Below are positions 27,020 through 36,541 of a stretch of DNA of 64,000 nucleotides, piece after piece; position 1 is the first letter of the stretch; the number at the start of each line of letters is the position of its first letter. The notes beneath the pieces are model-generated. The model was not told the DNA's origin. It saw only the letters and a program-made list of their open reading frames with translations, and ran no database searches. The DNA is from Pseudomonas helmanticensis (GTDB lineage Bacteria > Pseudomonadota > Gammaproteobacteria > Pseudomonadales > Pseudomonadaceae), in assembly GCF_900182985.1 (NCBI RefSeq), contig NZ_FXUY01000001.1, positions 186,001 through 250,000 of the forward strand, written 5' to 3'. The position numbers were made by a program, and so were the translations under genes.

Positions 27020-27058
27020 AATCCCAAGCTTCCATCAGCTGCTTGGGATTTTTTTTGC
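27020..27058 (+). terminator. Rho-independent terminator (candidate small RNA end)
   Basis: Perfect 10-bp stem AATCCCAAGC / GCTTGGGATT with an 11-nt loop and a run of T residues. No protein gene on the + strand ends just before it. Confidence 0.9.
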
Positions 27059-27198
27059 CTGCGATTTGCCTCTGCCGGCTGAGTTTTCTTCTGTCAATCT
27101 CTCCTGTATGCCTGGCGACACCCTCCGCGGGCAAATCCTTGCTTTTTCAACTACTACTGACTGGCCAATTTTCAACTCTTTCTGATGAGGGTTTATCG

Positions 27199-27654
27199 AT
27201 GCTGGTTCATTGGTTTCTTGCAGCTGTTCATCTGCTGGCATTTGCCTTGGGTTTTTGGGCGGTACTGACGCGTGGAACGGCGTTCAGTCGCCTGGCGGCC
27301 GGGACCGGGGAGGCGGGACGGGTTCTGCTGGCTGACAATGTCTGGGGGATGTGCGCGCTGATCTTGTTGATCACAGGCGGAATGCGTGCCTTTGGCGGCT
27401 ACGAAAAAGGCACTGACTATTATCTTCATCAGCCGCTGTTTCATCTGAAGATGACGCTGTTCGTGCTGATTCTGCTGATAGAGCTTGCGCCGATGATCAC
27501 TCTGATCAAATGGCGGATCGCCAAGGCGCGGGGGGTGGTACTCGATACCGGGCGAGCAAAGCTGTTCGCACGCATCAGTCACGTCGAGGCGTTGCTGCTG
27601 GTGCTGATGATGGTTGCTGCCACTGGCATGGCGCGAGGTGTGACGTTCGGATAG
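27199..27654 (+). CDS. DUF2214-type membrane protein
   Basis: A 151-residue inner-membrane protein with four predicted spans (about residues 3-22, 50-68, 88-107 and 132-148). Residues such as RVLLADNVWGMCALILLITG, the GGYEKGTDYYLHQPLFHLK stretch and the histidines resemble the DUF2214 family, whose function is unknown. The start at 27199 follows GATGAGG; an upstream in-frame start exists but would run through the terminator region. Confidence 0.75.
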   Translation: MLVHWFLAAVHLLAFALGFWAVLTRGTAFSRLAAGTGEAGRVLLADNVWGMCALILLITGGMRAFGGYEKGTDYYLHQPLFHLKMTLFVLILLIELAPMITLIKWRIAKARGVVLDTGRAKLFARISHVEALLLVLMMVAATGMARGVTFG

Positions 27655-27873
27655 GAAGGCGAATTCCCTGTGCTCTATCGGAAATGTCCGACAGCCAGCC
27701 TTGAGAATGCTCGGTAGTATCGATCAGCAGAAAGGGCGGGAGGTTAACGCGGCGGGGGCATGTGTCAGGCGCCGTACCCAAGGAGCTTGGGAAGCGGATG
27801 GCAAAACGGCGCGTGAATCTTTAGCCAGTCATTGCGTGCAGGCAAACGAACTGGCTACTGACTGCGATGCGTC

Positions 27874-28068
27874 TCAGGGAGTTTGTGGCTTGTCCGGGGC
27901 GGTCAGGCCTGCCTGAATGCGCTGGTAAATCTCCTCGCGGTGCACGGCAACGTTTTTCGGAGCATTGATACCGATGCGAACCTGTTGGCCGCTTACGCCC
28001 AGAATGGTGATAGTGATGTCATCACCAATGTTTATGCTTTCACCGACTTTGCGGGTGAGTATCAGCAT
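27874..28068 (-). CDS. csrA: Carbon storage regulator CsrA/RsmA
   Basis: A 64-residue RNA-binding regulator. The sequence [20 protein letters not shown] followed by [25 protein letters not shown] is the full CsrA fold. CsrA/RsmA dimers bind GGA motifs near ribosome sites and repress or stabilise mRNAs; in pseudomonads they act under Gac control through Rsm RNAs. The start is fixed by the family N terminus and by a GGAGAAG ribosome site (complement of 28072-28078). Pseudomonads usually carry two or more such genes, so this may be rsmA or a paralogue. Confidence 0.97.
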   Translation of the reverse strand: MLILTRKVGESINIGDDITITILGVSGQQVRIGINAPKNVAVHREEIYQRIQAGLTAPDKPQTP

Positions 28069-28318
28069 GGTCTTCTCCTTGATTGCTTTGTAGGGCACCT
28101 GATTCAGACAGTGCAGAGGTCGGTGGTACGTATAGATTAGTGCGAAGTCTCACGGTTTGGGTGCCTCTTTCTGACGCGCAGATGCGGCATTAATTCCCAG
28201 GGCGTAACTATACAGAGGCTGCAATCATCAATCTCGTTGTTTTGTGCCCATTTTGCGGGGCTCGCGAAGTATTTATGAATGTTAAGATCGCCGCTTTGAG
28301 AATTCCGAGGGAAGCGTT

Positions 28319-28687
28319 GTGCGCAAATTGGTCTGGTTGGTCGCGGCACTGGCACTGGCAGGGTGTGGTGAAGGCAAGAGTGTAGACGAGCAAAAGCCGA
28401 AAACGGTGGTCGCGACAGCTCCTGCCGCGGCATCTGCTCCGCAGTGGGATCTCGAAGTCCGTGGCGAAACGCCTCAGGCCGTCAGCGATCTGAGCGGCTG
28501 GTTGATCGAACACGCTTTTGTTCCAACAGTTGTCAGGGACAGCAGCGGCAAAACGCGCATTCTGATTGGCCCGTTCAATTCCCAGGCCGAAGCTGAAGCC
28601 CGTAAGGTGCAGGTAGATGCGGCGTTGGTGAAAGCCAAAAAACAAAACATTGAATCGGTCATCATCGAGCATCCGATCACGCCGTAA
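28319..28687 (+). CDS. SPOR-type lipoprotein
   Basis: A 122-residue protein starting with GTG. The N terminus ends in a lipobox LALAGC, so it should be lipid-anchored. The remainder (WDLEVRGETPQAVSDLSGWL through RILIGPFNSQAEAEARKVQV) has the pattern of a single SPOR domain, including the typical I-GPF motif. SPOR domains bind septal peptidoglycan, so a cell-envelope or division role is likely. Confidence 0.8.
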   Translation: MRKLVWLVAALALAGCGEGKSVDEQKPKTVVATAPAAASAPQWDLEVRGETPQAVSDLSGWLIEHAFVPTVVRDSSGKTRILIGPFNSQAEAEARKVQVDAALVKAKKQNIESVIIEHPITP

Positions 28688-28774
28688 CACGCTCCATTCG
28701 GCGGAGCTGCCTAAAGGTCATCAAGCGCGATTCGTTCCTTTGTAATCGCCGAAGATTTCCAGAAGGAGCTCCCC

Positions 28775-29686
28775 ATGGCCTCCGCCAATCCTTACAAATT
28801 GTTCGATGTCACCTTGCAGCGCAAAACCCGATTGAGTCCGCACATGATGCGCCTCACTCTGGCGGGCCCGCCCGTTACCGAAATGGCCACGTGGGCGCCG
28901 GATCAACGGGTAAAGCTGTTTTTCCCTGCTGCTGACGGTTCGCACTCAAAGCTTGCCCAGGACGAAGGTTGGTACGCGCGCTTCAAGTCGATGCTGGTCG
29001 ATCGACGCCCCGCGATGCGCACCTACACCATTCGCCACCTGCGCGCCGAGCAGGGCGAAGTGGATATCGATTTCGTTCTGCACGGTGAAACCGGTCCGGC
29101 ATCGCGTTGGGCCTTGCGCGCGCAGCCAGGCGATTCGATGCAGATTCTTGCCCCTGACAAGCGTTTTTCAGCGCAGGAAACCGGCGGGTTCGAGTGGAAA
29201 CCTCCGCAAGCGCTGAAGCAATTGCTACTCGTCGCCGATTCCACGGCGTTGCCGGCGGCCATGGGCATTCTCGACGAACTGGCGGTCCTCGCCGAGCCAC
29301 CACAAACCCAGGCTTTCTTCGAAGTCGACAGTGCGCAAGACATGCTCGCCGTGCCCGACTGGCCTGGGTTGTCGGTGCAATGGTTGATCCGTGATGAGGC
29401 CAATGCTGAGGTCGCCGGTGCACTGATGGTCGATGCCGTGCGGCAAGCGACCTTGCCCGTGCATAAATCTTCAGAGGGGCAGGCCGTGGAGCTGGCGGAT
29501 GTCGATATCGATAAAGACATTCTCTGGGAAGTCGCCGACACTGCACCAGCTGGTTTCTATGGCTGGATTGCAGGAGAGAGTGCGGCGGTCATGAGCTTGC
29601 GCAAATACCTGATCAAGGAGTGCGACATCCCACGCGAAGCGCTCAACCTGATGGGTTACTGGCGCTACAACAAGTCTGGCAGCTAG
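28775..29686 (+). CDS. Siderophore-interacting protein (ferric-siderophore reductase, ViuB/SIP family)
   Basis: A 303-residue cytoplasmic flavoprotein. The FAD-binding half has RTYTIRHLRAEQGEVDIDFVLHG and GPASRWALRAQPGD; the C-terminal half is the SIP NAD(P)H domain, with LLLVADSTALPAAMGILDEL and the C-terminal YGWIAGESAAVMSLRKYL and MGYWRYNKSG. Family members reduce ferric siderophores to release iron. AGAAGGAG at 28760-28767 supports the ATG. I see no clear Fur box in the 87 bp upstream. Confidence 0.93.
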   Translation: MASANPYKLFDVTLQRKTRLSPHMMRLTLAGPPVTEMATWAPDQRVKLFFPAADGSHSKLAQDEGWYARFKSMLVDRRPAMRTYTIRHLRAEQGEVDIDFVLHGETGPASRWALRAQPGDSMQILAPDKRFSAQETGGFEWKPPQALKQLLLVADSTALPAAMGILDELAVLAEPPQTQAFFEVDSAQDMLAVPDWPGLSVQWLIRDEANAEVAGALMVDAVRQATLPVHKSSEGQAVELADVDIDKDILWEVADTAPAGFYGWIAGESAAVMSLRKYLIKECDIPREALNLMGYWRYNKSGS

Positions 29687-29692
29687 GCATGA

Positions 29693-29728
29693 AAAAAGGC
29701 CTCGAACATAACGTTCGAGGCCCTTTTT
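29693..29728. terminator. Bidirectional terminator between SIP gene and endA
   Basis: GGCCTCGAAC / GTTCGAGGCC perfect stem with A run on the left and T run on the right, so it can end both the + strand SIP transcript and the minus-strand endA transcript. Confidence 0.93.
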
Positions 29729-29743
29729 GTATTGCATGGCCGA

Positions 29744-30433
29744 TTAACCGCAGGCTTTCAGATTGACTGGCCCGACAAACTCATTGCCGCGTCCCATCAC
29801 GCACGCCACGCTTTGATTGCGCTGGCGCTCCCAGTCCTGCACGGGATAGGTCTTGTCCCACGCCTCGTACAATTGCCGATCCTGTTTCGACAGACGCAAG
29901 CCATATTGCTTGCTCATGTAGAAATAGGTGCGGGCGATCATGCCGCGAATCGACGGGCGGGGCATGACCTTCTTCGCCTTGAAGTCGACCTGGGTCAGGC
30001 ACGAGCCGTACTGGCCGGATTGCACCGGTAGCCAACCGTAACTGAAGTTGCTGCGGTCACCATTGACCTCGCCGATGCTCGGCACCAGGTTGTGCAGGTC
30101 GGCCTCGGCTTTCTGGTAGGACGGGTCATAGCGTGTGCAGTTCTTGCGTCCGCCTTCCTGCCAGCATTGGCGCTGATGGCCAAACTGCCAGGCCGGCACG
30201 ATGTGCTCCCACTCGATGCGCGAAGCGCGTTTGGCGTTTTTGCGCGGTACGTAACCGCAAGCTTTCAAATCGACCTTGTTGCCGGTGTATTTGCATCCGC
30301 AGTAGAACTCGGTGGACTGCGGCGCATACAGCTTCCAGGCGACCTTTTTGGCTTCGGTGAATGTGCGGGGTGCGCCGGCCTGGGCCCCCATGGCGACGAA
30401 CAACAACAGCAAAGCGAAACAGCGGACACTCAT
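29744..30433 (-). CDS. endA: Endonuclease I, periplasmic or secreted DNase
   Basis: A 229-residue nuclease with a signal peptide (LLLLFVAMGAQA then GAPRTF). The endonuclease I active-site region RIEWEHIVPAWQFGHQ is near residues 72-87, followed by HNLVPSIGEVNGDRSNF and the C-terminal RNQSVACVMGRGN. Eight cysteines fit a disulfide-rich exported enzyme. The start at 30433 is chosen because it begins the signal peptide. It lies 4 bp after the stop of the DUF1654-type gene on the same strand. Confidence 0.93.
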   Translation of the reverse strand: MSVRCFALLLLFVAMGAQAGAPRTFTEAKKVAWKLYAPQSTEFYCGCKYTGNKVDLKACGYVPRKNAKRASRIEWEHIVPAWQFGHQRQCWQEGGRKNCTRYDPSYQKAEADLHNLVPSIGEVNGDRSNFSYGWLPVQSGQYGSCLTQVDFKAKKVMPRPSIRGMIARTYFYMSKQYGLRLSKQDRQLYEAWDKTYPVQDWERQRNQSVACVMGRGNEFVGPVNLKACG

Positions 30434-30437
30434 TGAA

Positions 30438-30707
30438 TCAATCTTCCTTCGGCACAACCCAAAAAATCTGCACGCCGCCATCGTCTCGGTAGGCGAGGGT
30501 GACGTTGTCGTTCTCGTCGATTTCCTCGAGCAGGCGCTCCCACTCATCCATCGGCTCATCCGGCAAACGGAAGATCAGCGCGGCTTTGGCTTTTTGTGCG
30601 GTGGGGGAGTTGATTATTTTCTGAACGCGCATACCCATGCGTTCGTAAGCGTCAGGAGCATCAGGAGAGGTGGCCACGAGGTTATCCTTATTAAGCTGTA
30701 CGTGCAT
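30438..30707 (-). CDS. DUF1654-type protein
   Basis: An 89-residue soluble protein (from MHVQLNKDNLVA). The central YERMGMRVQKIINSPTAQKAKAALIFRLPDE resembles the DUF1654 family found in Pseudomonas and its phages; function unknown. An ATG seven codons further upstream is also open. It precedes endA by 4 bp and the two are probably cotranscribed. Confidence 0.72.
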   Translation of the reverse strand: MHVQLNKDNLVATSPDAPDAYERMGMRVQKIINSPTAQKAKAALIFRLPDEPMDEWERLLEEIDENDNVTLAYRDDGGVQIFWVVPKED

Positions 30708-30905
30708 ACAGTATTTAACTGTAAGCATTTTCGCAACTGCTTAAAATTCAAGAAAATCCTCTGACAGCGGTTTTCTGAATTTGGTGTAGGTCGTGTCGAA
30801 TTTTTTGTAGGAAAAATGCAGAAGGGTTGTAAGCAGTGCACCACCCGCCAGGCAGGCGAGTGGTGAACCGAGTGCCCGATCGAGAATCGACCGGGCGAAG
30901 GTCAA

Positions 30906-32033
<1,128 letters not shown>

Positions 32034-32133
32034 TCATCTAGATGCGCTCCGGGCTGATCTGAATGCCTGGAGTGCTATGGGAAGAGCAGGATCTGTACCA
32101 GCCGTACTTTGCTTTAGAGAAATGTTTAACCTG

Positions 32134-32147
32134 ATGATTTAAATCAA
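32134..32147 (-). promoter_or_regulatory. Probable ANR (FNR-type) box upstream of ansB
   Basis: On the minus strand the site reads TTGAT TTAA ATCAT, one mismatch from the FNR/ANR consensus TTGAT-N4-ATCAA. Its centre is about 146 bp before the ansB start codon. E. coli ansB is FNR-activated, so low-oxygen control is plausible here. The 350-bp gap 31995-32343 otherwise shows nothing I can name. Confidence 0.5.
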
Positions 32148-32343
32148 GTTTTTATGATTGAGTAAAAGGTGATGCAAAGCGCTTGTCCGGGTTTCCGAAC
32201 AATGGAGACTTTCGCGTTCGGTTCACCGAAAAGGACTACCGATCCTGTCGAACGTATCCGCTTGCCGGATTCGATTGTTCTGCTAAAGAAACCCTCACTC
32301 AGGCCGATGCTGGTTCAAGGAAACTAAAATGTAGGGAGTCCAC

Positions 32344-32790
32344 ATGTCACTGACGATCGGTTTGGCAAACCCCGGTGCCGTCACCATCGGCGGCAAAACC
32401 GCAGCAACCATCAATGCCTTGAGCGAGGGGCAGACAGACGCGTCCGCTGAGGCGTTGGGTACTGACAAGGGTGAAAACAACCAGGTCAGAACCGGCGGCG
32501 CCGCACCAGCAGACAGCAAGACTGAAAGCAGCGATAACCTGAGCGTCACGGTCAAAATGCTTCTGAAGCGCATGCAGGAATTGCAGAAGCAGCTTCAGGA
32601 GCAGCAACAGCGCTTGGCTGCGGCCCAGGCCCAGAGTTATCCGACGCCGGAAGCGAAGTCGCAGGCGGTGATGTCCATTCAGGGGCAGATGGCGCAAACC
32701 AGCGGTGAGATGATGGAGGTCGCGGCGGCACTGCTCAAGGAAATGACCAAGGATTCCACCAGCGGTAACCTGGTCAGCACCACAGCGTAA
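32344..32790 (+). CDS. Hypothetical protein with coiled coil
   Basis: A 148-residue protein that I do not recognise as a named family. It has no signal peptide or membrane span. The middle (about residues 64-98, MLLKRMQELQKQLQEQQQRLAA in part) is a glutamine-rich coiled coil, and the ends are low-complexity and polar. The ATG is preceded by GGGAG at 32335-32339. It stands alone between divergent ansB and the rbs operon. Confidence 0.72.
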   Translation: MSLTIGLANPGAVTIGGKTAATINALSEGQTDASAEALGTDKGENNQVRTGGAAPADSKTESSDNLSVTVKMLLKRMQELQKQLQEQQQRLAAAQAQSYPTPEAKSQAVMSIQGQMAQTSGEMMEVAAALLKEMTKDSTSGNLVSTTA

Positions 32791-32845
32791 ACAGCGAGGG
32801 GCGAGTCAGCAGATTCGCCCTACAACAAATGACGATTTCTGATTG

Positions 32846-32874
32846 TTGACAAATGTCGGCGGGATTCGCATAGT
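32846..32874 (+). promoter_or_regulatory. Promoter of the rbs operon
   Basis: TTGACA (32846-32851), a 17-bp spacer and CATAGT (32869-32874). The expected start point, about 32881, is just at the edge of the operator at 32883, so a bound repressor would block transcription start. Confidence 0.75.
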
Positions 32875-32882
32875 TCGGTCTA

Positions 32883-32896
32883 CGCAAACGTTTGCG
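32883..32896 (+). promoter_or_regulatory. LacI-family (RbsR) operator
   Basis: The perfect 14-bp palindrome CGCAAACGTTTGCG has the central CG and the AAAC/GTTT half-sites typical of LacI/PurR/RbsR operators. It overlaps the expected start of rbs transcription, and the repressor gene rbsR is in the same operon. Confidence 0.85.
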
Positions 32897-32990
32897 CGGC
32901 TTTCCCGATGCACTGTCTCTCGGCTGAAAGCGACGTAGCTTACGCCAGCGCAAGCGTTGCTCACAATAATCATAAGATCGGAGTGAACCC

Positions 32991-33947
32991 ATGAAGCTGC
33001 CATTTGCTGGACGTCTTCTCGCTGTCGCTATGCTGGCCGCCGCCGCTGCCACGCTCCCTGTCTCTTCGGCGTTCGCCGAATCCCCTGAAAAACCCAAAGT
33101 CGCGCTGGTCATGAAGTCTCTGGCCAACGAATTCTTCCTGACCATGGAAGACGGCGCCAAGGCTTATCAAAAAGAACATTCCGCCGATTTCGATCTGATC
33201 TCCAACGGCATCAAGGACGAGACCGACACCGCTGGCCAAACGCGGATCGTCGAGCAAATGATCCTCGCCAAGGTCAATGCCCTGGTCATCGCGCCATCTG
33301 ATTCCAAGGCCATGGTGCCGGTGATCAAGAAGGCCGTCGACGCCGGTATTACCGTGATCAACATCGACAACCAGCTCGATCCGCAAATCGTCAAAAGCAA
33401 GAACATCAGTGTGCCATTCGTAGGCCCGGATAACCGTAAAGGCGCACGTCTGGTCGGTGAATACCTGGCCAAGCAGCTCAAGGCCGGCGATCAGGTCGGC
33501 ATCATCGAAGGCGTGTCGACCACGACCAACGCCCAGCAGCGTACCGCTGGCTTCAAGGACGCGATGGACGCGGCGCAGATCAAGGTCGTTTCCCTGCAAT
33601 CCGGTGATTGGGAAATCGACAAAGGCAACAAGGTTGCCGCTTCGATCCTCAGCGAATACCCGGACGTCAAGGCTCTGCTGGCCGGTAACGACAGTATGGC
33701 TGTAGGCGCCGTTTCCGCCGTGCGCGCCGCCGGCAAGGCCGGTCAGGTGCAAGTTGTCGGTTACGACAACATCAACGCCATCAAGCCAATGCTCAAAGAC
33801 GGTCGCGTGCTGGCGACTGCCGATCAGTTCGCCGCCAGGCAGGCTGTGTTCGGTATCGAAACTGCGCTGAAAATCATCAAGGGCGAGAAGGTCGACAGCG
33901 GTGCCAACGGCGTGATCGAAACACCGGTCGAGCTGGTCACCAAGTAA
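32991..33947 (+). CDS. rbsB: Ribose ABC transporter, periplasmic binding protein
   Basis: A 318-residue exported protein with signal peptide (LPVSSAFA then ESPEKPK) and the type 1 periplasmic sugar-binding fold: KVALVMKSLANEFFLTMEDGAKAYQ at the start of the mature protein, then ISVPFVGPDNRKGARLVGEYLA and LLAGNDSMAVGAVSAVRAAG. It captures ribose for RbsAC. First gene of the operon, directly behind the promoter and operator. Confidence 0.94.
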   Translation: MKLPFAGRLLAVAMLAAAAATLPVSSAFAESPEKPKVALVMKSLANEFFLTMEDGAKAYQKEHSADFDLISNGIKDETDTAGQTRIVEQMILAKVNALVIAPSDSKAMVPVIKKAVDAGITVINIDNQLDPQIVKSKNISVPFVGPDNRKGARLVGEYLAKQLKAGDQVGIIEGVSTTTNAQQRTAGFKDAMDAAQIKVVSLQSGDWEIDKGNKVAASILSEYPDVKALLAGNDSMAVGAVSAVRAAGKAGQVQVVGYDNINAIKPMLKDGRVLATADQFAARQAVFGIETALKIIKGEKVDSGANGVIETPVELVTK

Positions 33948-34004
33948 GTCTTCTGGCGACACAACGGCGCTCGTCCGTCCGGGCGAGCGCATGGAGAGTT
34001 TTTT

Positions 34005-35558
34005 ATGTCAGTTTCCGCCCCGAACGCCGTCCTCTCGGTCAGCGGTATCGGTAAGACCTATGCGCAACCGGTGCTCACCGGCATCGATTTGACGCTGATG
34101 CGCGGTGAAGTGCTGGCGCTGACCGGCGAGAATGGCGCCGGTAAAAGCACCCTTTCGAAGATCATTGGTGGGCTGGTTACGCCGACCACCGGCCAGATGC
34201 AATTTCAGGGCAAGGAATATCGCCCTGGCAGTCGCACCCAGGCAGAAGACCTCGGCGTGCGCATGGTCATGCAAGAACTCAATCTGTTACCGACGCTGTC
34301 GGTGGCGGAGAACCTGTTTCTCGATAACCTGCCAAGCAACGGTGGCTGGATCAGCCGCAAGCAATTGCGCAAAGCGGCGATCGAAGCCATGGCGCAAGTC
34401 GGGCTCGACGCGATCGATCCGGACACGCTGGTCGGCGAGTTGGGTATCGGCCATCAGCAGATGGTCGAAATCGCCCGCAACCTGATCGGTGATTGCCATG
34501 TGCTGATTCTCGACGAGCCGACCGCGATGCTGACGGCGCGTGAAGTCGAAATGCTCTTCGAGCAGATCACTCGTCTGCAGGCGCGTGGCGTTTCGATCAT
34601 TTACATCTCTCACCGTCTCGAAGAACTGGCGCGCGTTGCCCAGCGCATTGCCGTGCTGCGTGACGGTAACCTGGTGTGCGTCGAGCCGATGGCCAACTAC
34701 AACAGCGAGCAACTGGTGACGCTGATGGTCGGTCGCGAGTTGGGCGAACACATTGACATGGGGCCGCGCAAGATTGGCGCTCCGGCGTTGACGGTCAAAG
34801 GCCTGAGCCGTTCGGACAAAGTGCGCGATGTTTCCTTTGAAGTGCGCGCCGGTGAGATCTTCGGGATCTCCGGGCTGATCGGGGCAGGGCGTACGGAGCT
34901 GCTGCGGCTGATCTTTGGTGCAGACGTTGCCGACAGCGGCACGATTGCCCTTGGCTCGCCTGCGCAAGTGGTCAGCGTGCGTTCGCCCGTCGATGCGGTG
35001 CGCAATGGCATCGCCTTGATCACCGAAGACCGCAAGGGCGAGGGCCTGCTGCTCAGTCAGTCGATCAGTGCGAATATCGCGCTGGGCAACATGCCGGAAA
35101 TTTCCAGTGGCGGCATCGTCAACAGCAACGATGAGAACTCCCTGGCGCAGCGGCAGATCGATGCCATGCGTATCCGCAGCTCGAGTCCGACACAACTGGT
35201 TTCCGAGTTGTCTGGCGGTAACCAGCAAAAAGTCGTGATCGGCCGCTGGCTCGAGCGTGATTGTTCGGTGCTGCTGTTCGATGAACCCACGCGTGGCATC
35301 GACGTTGGCGCCAAGTTCGACATCTATGGTTTGCTCGGCGAATTGACGCGCCAGGGCAAAGCGCTGGTGGTGGTGTCCAGTGACTTGCGTGAACTGATGC
35401 TGATCTGCGACCGGATCGGCGTGTTGTCGGCAGGGCGCCTGATCGACACCTTCGAGCGCGACAGCTGGACCCAGGATGATTTGCTTGCCGCCGCGTTCGC
35501 CGGCTACCAAAAACGTGATGCGTTGCTCAACGAAGCGGCGCCTAGGGATCTCCCATGA
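34005..35558 (+). CDS. rbsA: Ribose ABC transporter, ATP-binding protein
   Basis: A 517-residue protein with two fused ABC domains. Domain 1 has Walker A GENGAGKST near residue 41 and Walker B VLILDEPTAML near 166; domain 2 has a degenerate Walker A GLIGAGRTE near 290, the signature SGGNQQKV near 405 and Walker B VLLFDEPTRGID near 425. The double-ABC layout and degenerate second site are typical of sugar importers of the RbsA/MglA group. Overlaps rbsC by 4 bp. Confidence 0.95.
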   Translation: MSVSAPNAVLSVSGIGKTYAQPVLTGIDLTLMRGEVLALTGENGAGKSTLSKIIGGLVTPTTGQMQFQGKEYRPGSRTQAEDLGVRMVMQELNLLPTLSVAENLFLDNLPSNGGWISRKQLRKAAIEAMAQVGLDAIDPDTLVGELGIGHQQMVEIARNLIGDCHVLILDEPTAMLTAREVEMLFEQITRLQARGVSIIYISHRLEELARVAQRIAVLRDGNLVCVEPMANYNSEQLVTLMVGRELGEHIDMGPRKIGAPALTVKGLSRSDKVRDVSFEVRAGEIFGISGLIGAGRTELLRLIFGADVADSGTIALGSPAQVVSVRSPVDAVRNGIALITEDRKGEGLLLSQSISANIALGNMPEISSGGIVNSNDENSLAQRQIDAMRIRSSSPTQLVSELSGGNQQKVVIGRWLERDCSVLLFDEPTRGIDVGAKFDIYGLLGELTRQGKALVVVSSDLRELMLICDRIGVLSAGRLIDTFERDSWTQDDLLAAAFAGYQKRDALLNEAAPRDLP

Positions 35559-36532
35559 AAACTGCATCTCCTGCCGGCAAACGTAGTGGCAACTTCTACG
35601 GCCTCGGCACTTATCTGGGCCTGGCCGGTGCCTTGTTGGCGATGGTTGCGCTGTTCTCGGTCTTGAGCAGCCACTTTCTCTCCTATAACACCTTCAGCAC
35701 CCTGGCCAACCAGATTCCCGACCTGATGGTGCTGGCGGTCGGCATGACCTTCGTGCTGATCATCGGCGGTATCGATCTGTCCGTGGGTTCGGTTCTGGCT
35801 TTGGCAGCATCGACGGTCAGCGTCGCCATGCTCGGCTGGGGCTGGGGCGTGTTGCCGGCGGCGTTGCTCGGCATGGCGGTGGCGGCACTGGCCGGCACCG
35901 TTACCGGTTCGATCACTGTGGCATGGCGAATTCCTTCATTTATCGTTTCCCTCGGTGTGCTGGAAATGGCCCGGGGGCTGGCGTACCAGATGACGGGGTC
36001 GCGCACGGCCTACATCGGTGATTCATTTGCCTGGCTGTCAAACCCGATCGCGTTCGGTATTTCGCCGTCGTTCATCATTGCCTTGCTGGTGATTTTCATT
36101 GCTCAGGCGGTTTTGACCCGCACGGTGTTCGGCCGCTACCTGATCGGTATCGGCACCAACGAAGAAGCGGTGCGCCTGGCCGGGATCAACCCGAAACCCT
36201 ACAAGATTCTGGTGTTCAGCCTGATGGGCTTGCTGGCCGGGATCGCCGCGCTGTTTCAGATTTCCCGTCTTGAAGCTGCCGACCCGAACGCCGGCTCCGG
36301 CCTTGAACTGCAAGTGATCGCCGCGGTGGTGATCGGCGGTACCAGCCTGATGGGCGGGCGCGGCTCGGTGATCAGTACGTTCTTTGGCGTGTTGATCATT
36401 TCCGTACTGGCGGCCGGTCTGGCGCAGATTGGTGCGACCGAACCGACCAAGCGCATCATCACCGGTGCGGTCATTGTGATTGCCGTGGTGCTCGACACTT
36501 ATCGCAGTCAACGCGCCAGTCGACGGGGCTGA
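35555..36532 (+). CDS. rbsC: Ribose ABC transporter, permease
   Basis: A 325-residue inner-membrane permease with eight or more spans. MTFVLIIGGIDLSVGSVLAL near residue 65 and the loop GIGTNEEAVRLAGINPKPYKI near 202 (the contact with the ATPase) are signatures of the RbsC/BPD_transp_2 family. Start overlaps the rbsA stop (ATGA), so subunits are likely made in step. Confidence 0.95.
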   Translation: MKTASPAGKRSGNFYGLGTYLGLAGALLAMVALFSVLSSHFLSYNTFSTLANQIPDLMVLAVGMTFVLIIGGIDLSVGSVLALAASTVSVAMLGWGWGVLPAALLGMAVAALAGTVTGSITVAWRIPSFIVSLGVLEMARGLAYQMTGSRTAYIGDSFAWLSNPIAFGISPSFIIALLVIFIAQAVLTRTVFGRYLIGIGTNEEAVRLAGINPKPYKILVFSLMGLLAGIAALFQISRLEAADPNAGSGLELQVIAAVVIGGTSLMGGRGSVISTFFGVLIISVLAAGLAQIGATEPTKRIITGAVIVIAVVLDTYRSQRASRRG

Positions 36533-36541
36533 TATACCAAT

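Larger units (their letters stand above)
26903..27058 (+). ncRNA. Candidate small RNA gene with promoter-like and terminator signals
   Basis: The roughly 600-bp gap 26595-27198 has no convincing protein gene, but it contains TTGACC (26866-26871) and TAAAAT (26891-26896) with a 19-bp spacer, a strong imperfect hairpin at 26906-26962, and a perfect terminator (AATCCCAAGC / GCTTGGGATT plus T run) at 27020-27058. A transcript from about 26903 to 27058 would be about 155 nt with no good reading frame. I cannot match it to a named Pseudomonas RNA. The spacer is longer than ideal, so the promoter is tentative. Confidence 0.4.

Noticed and set aside
30842..30895. GC-rich hairpins downstream of ansB considered as a terminator
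   Set aside because: Two stems are present but no T run follows on the minus strand, so intrinsic termination is not supported.
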